Of a stretch of 5,475 nt of DNA, positions 5,128 to 5,475 are shown in pieces. A program made the translations under genes and the position numbers. The notes beneath the pieces were generated by a model that saw only the letters and a program-made list of their open reading frames with translations, was not told the origin of the DNA and searched no databases. The stretch covers positions 1 through 5,475 of the forward strand of contig DASRVB010000011.1 of NCBI GenBank assembly GCA_035687725.1, read 5' to 3'. Origin of the DNA: JAICNR01 sp035687725. Its GTDB lineage: Bacteria > Gemmatimonadota > Gemmatimonadetes > JACCXV01 > JAHWKZ01. Positions within the stretch are counted from its first letter, which is position 1, and each line of letters opens with the position of its first letter.

Positions 5128-5475
5128 TCAGACTGAGGCGCGGGGCGCCTTCGCCAGCGCGAGCTCGCGGGCTCGTGCCTCCACGAATTCCTCCGGCGCG
5201 GGCCGGGCGGCGGCCGTGGCCACGAGGCCGGGAAGCCACTCCTCGAAGGTCCCCGCCCGGAAGCCGAGCTCCCGGGCGGCCAGGCCCGGATCCAGGTACG
5301 ACATCCAGGGGTTCGCCAGCGGCGCGCAGGCCGGGAACACGCTGGCCCGCACGAGCTCCTCGCGCGGCCGGCGCTCGAGCGCGGCCTCGACACCCAGCAT
5401 GCCGGCGATTCCGCCGATCAGCTCCTCGTGGGTCCAGGCTTCGTCCTGGGCGAGGTTGTAGGCCGCGCCCTTCCC
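5128..5475 (-). CDS. NAD-dependent epimerase/dehydratase-like protein, C-terminal part
   Basis: The minus-strand frame is open from the window edge to a TGA at 5128-5130, giving 115 residues of a protein whose N-terminus lies beyond 5475. It begins GKGAAYNLAQDEAWTHEEL, the usual late segment of extended SDR sugar-epimerase/reductase-like proteins (G-x-A-Y-N-L-A, then a helix). It ends with LANPWMSYLDPGLAARELGF and a T-F-E-E-W-L-P-G-L helix typical of their C-termini. The NAD-binding Gly motif and the YxxxK catalytic pair are outside the window, so the substrate cannot be judged. It converges on the lipoprotein gene with 9 nt between the stops and is probably unrelated to the RiPP operon. Confidence 0.75.
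   Translation of the reverse strand, partial: GKGAAYNLAQDEAWTHEELIGGIAGMLGVEAALERRPREELVRASVFPACAPLANPWMSYLDPGLAARELGFRAGTFEEWLPGLVATAAARPAPEEFVEARARELALAKAPRASV

Noticed and set aside
5137..5149. GGCGC-GGG-GCGCC hairpin as a terminator for the operon
   Set aside because: It lies inside the end of the convergent epimerase gene, the stem is only 5 bp and no T tract follows. No convincing terminator is visible between the convergent genes.

Overview
The window carries a compact plus-strand operon that looks like a lasso-peptide-type RiPP cluster. It is followed by an unusual lipoprotein gene with an in-frame TGA, and by the C-terminal end of a convergent minus-strand epimerase-like gene. Base composition is high in G+C with strongly G/C-ending codons. 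The predicted lipoprotein suggests a Gram-negative-type soil or environmental bacterium (Gemmatimonadota, Acidobacteriota, Eisenbacteria-like or deltaproteobacterial lineages would fit). The phylum cannot be settled from this sequence.

Layout: a good sigma70-type promoter (11-39) and a short 5' UTR with a perfect inverted repeat (74-92) precede a 68-aa precursor peptide (119-325). A long hairpin followed by a U-rich stretch (344-393) separates the precursor from the enzymes and probably acts as a leaky terminator. Then come an asparagine-synthetase-like lasso cyclase without the glutaminase cysteine (419-2434), an HPr-kinase-like protein (2431-3429), a class I SAM methyltransferase (3395-4282) and a PqqD-like leader-binding protein, B1 (4313-4603). 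Most junctions overlap (ATGA at 2431 and at 4600, 35 nt at 3395), so the genes are probably transcribed and translated as one unit. No B2 transglutaminase-like leader peptidase is present in the window.

The last operon gene (4600-5118) encodes a lipoprotein of the PCYCGC-motif family. Its frame contains one TGA at 4951, exactly where, from memory of the family, homologues have the first Cys of a C-G-x-C motif. The frame stays open and family-like to a TAG at 5116. A hairpin with a G-containing apical loop lies about 21 nt after the TGA, as expected for a bacterial SECIS. The simplest exciting reading is an undescribed or little-described selenoprotein with a U-G-I-C redox motif, co-transcribed with a lasso peptide operon.

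Proposed joint function (inference): B1 binds the W-x2-P-x-L-x3-G-x5-T leader, the cyclase activates an Asp/Glu side chain and closes the macrolactam, and the kinase may phosphorylate the C-terminal Ser as in paeninodin-type systems. The methyltransferase adds a further modification. The two core cysteines could form a disulfide, to which a thiol/selenol lipoprotein might be relevant. The missing peptidase must be supplied from elsewhere.
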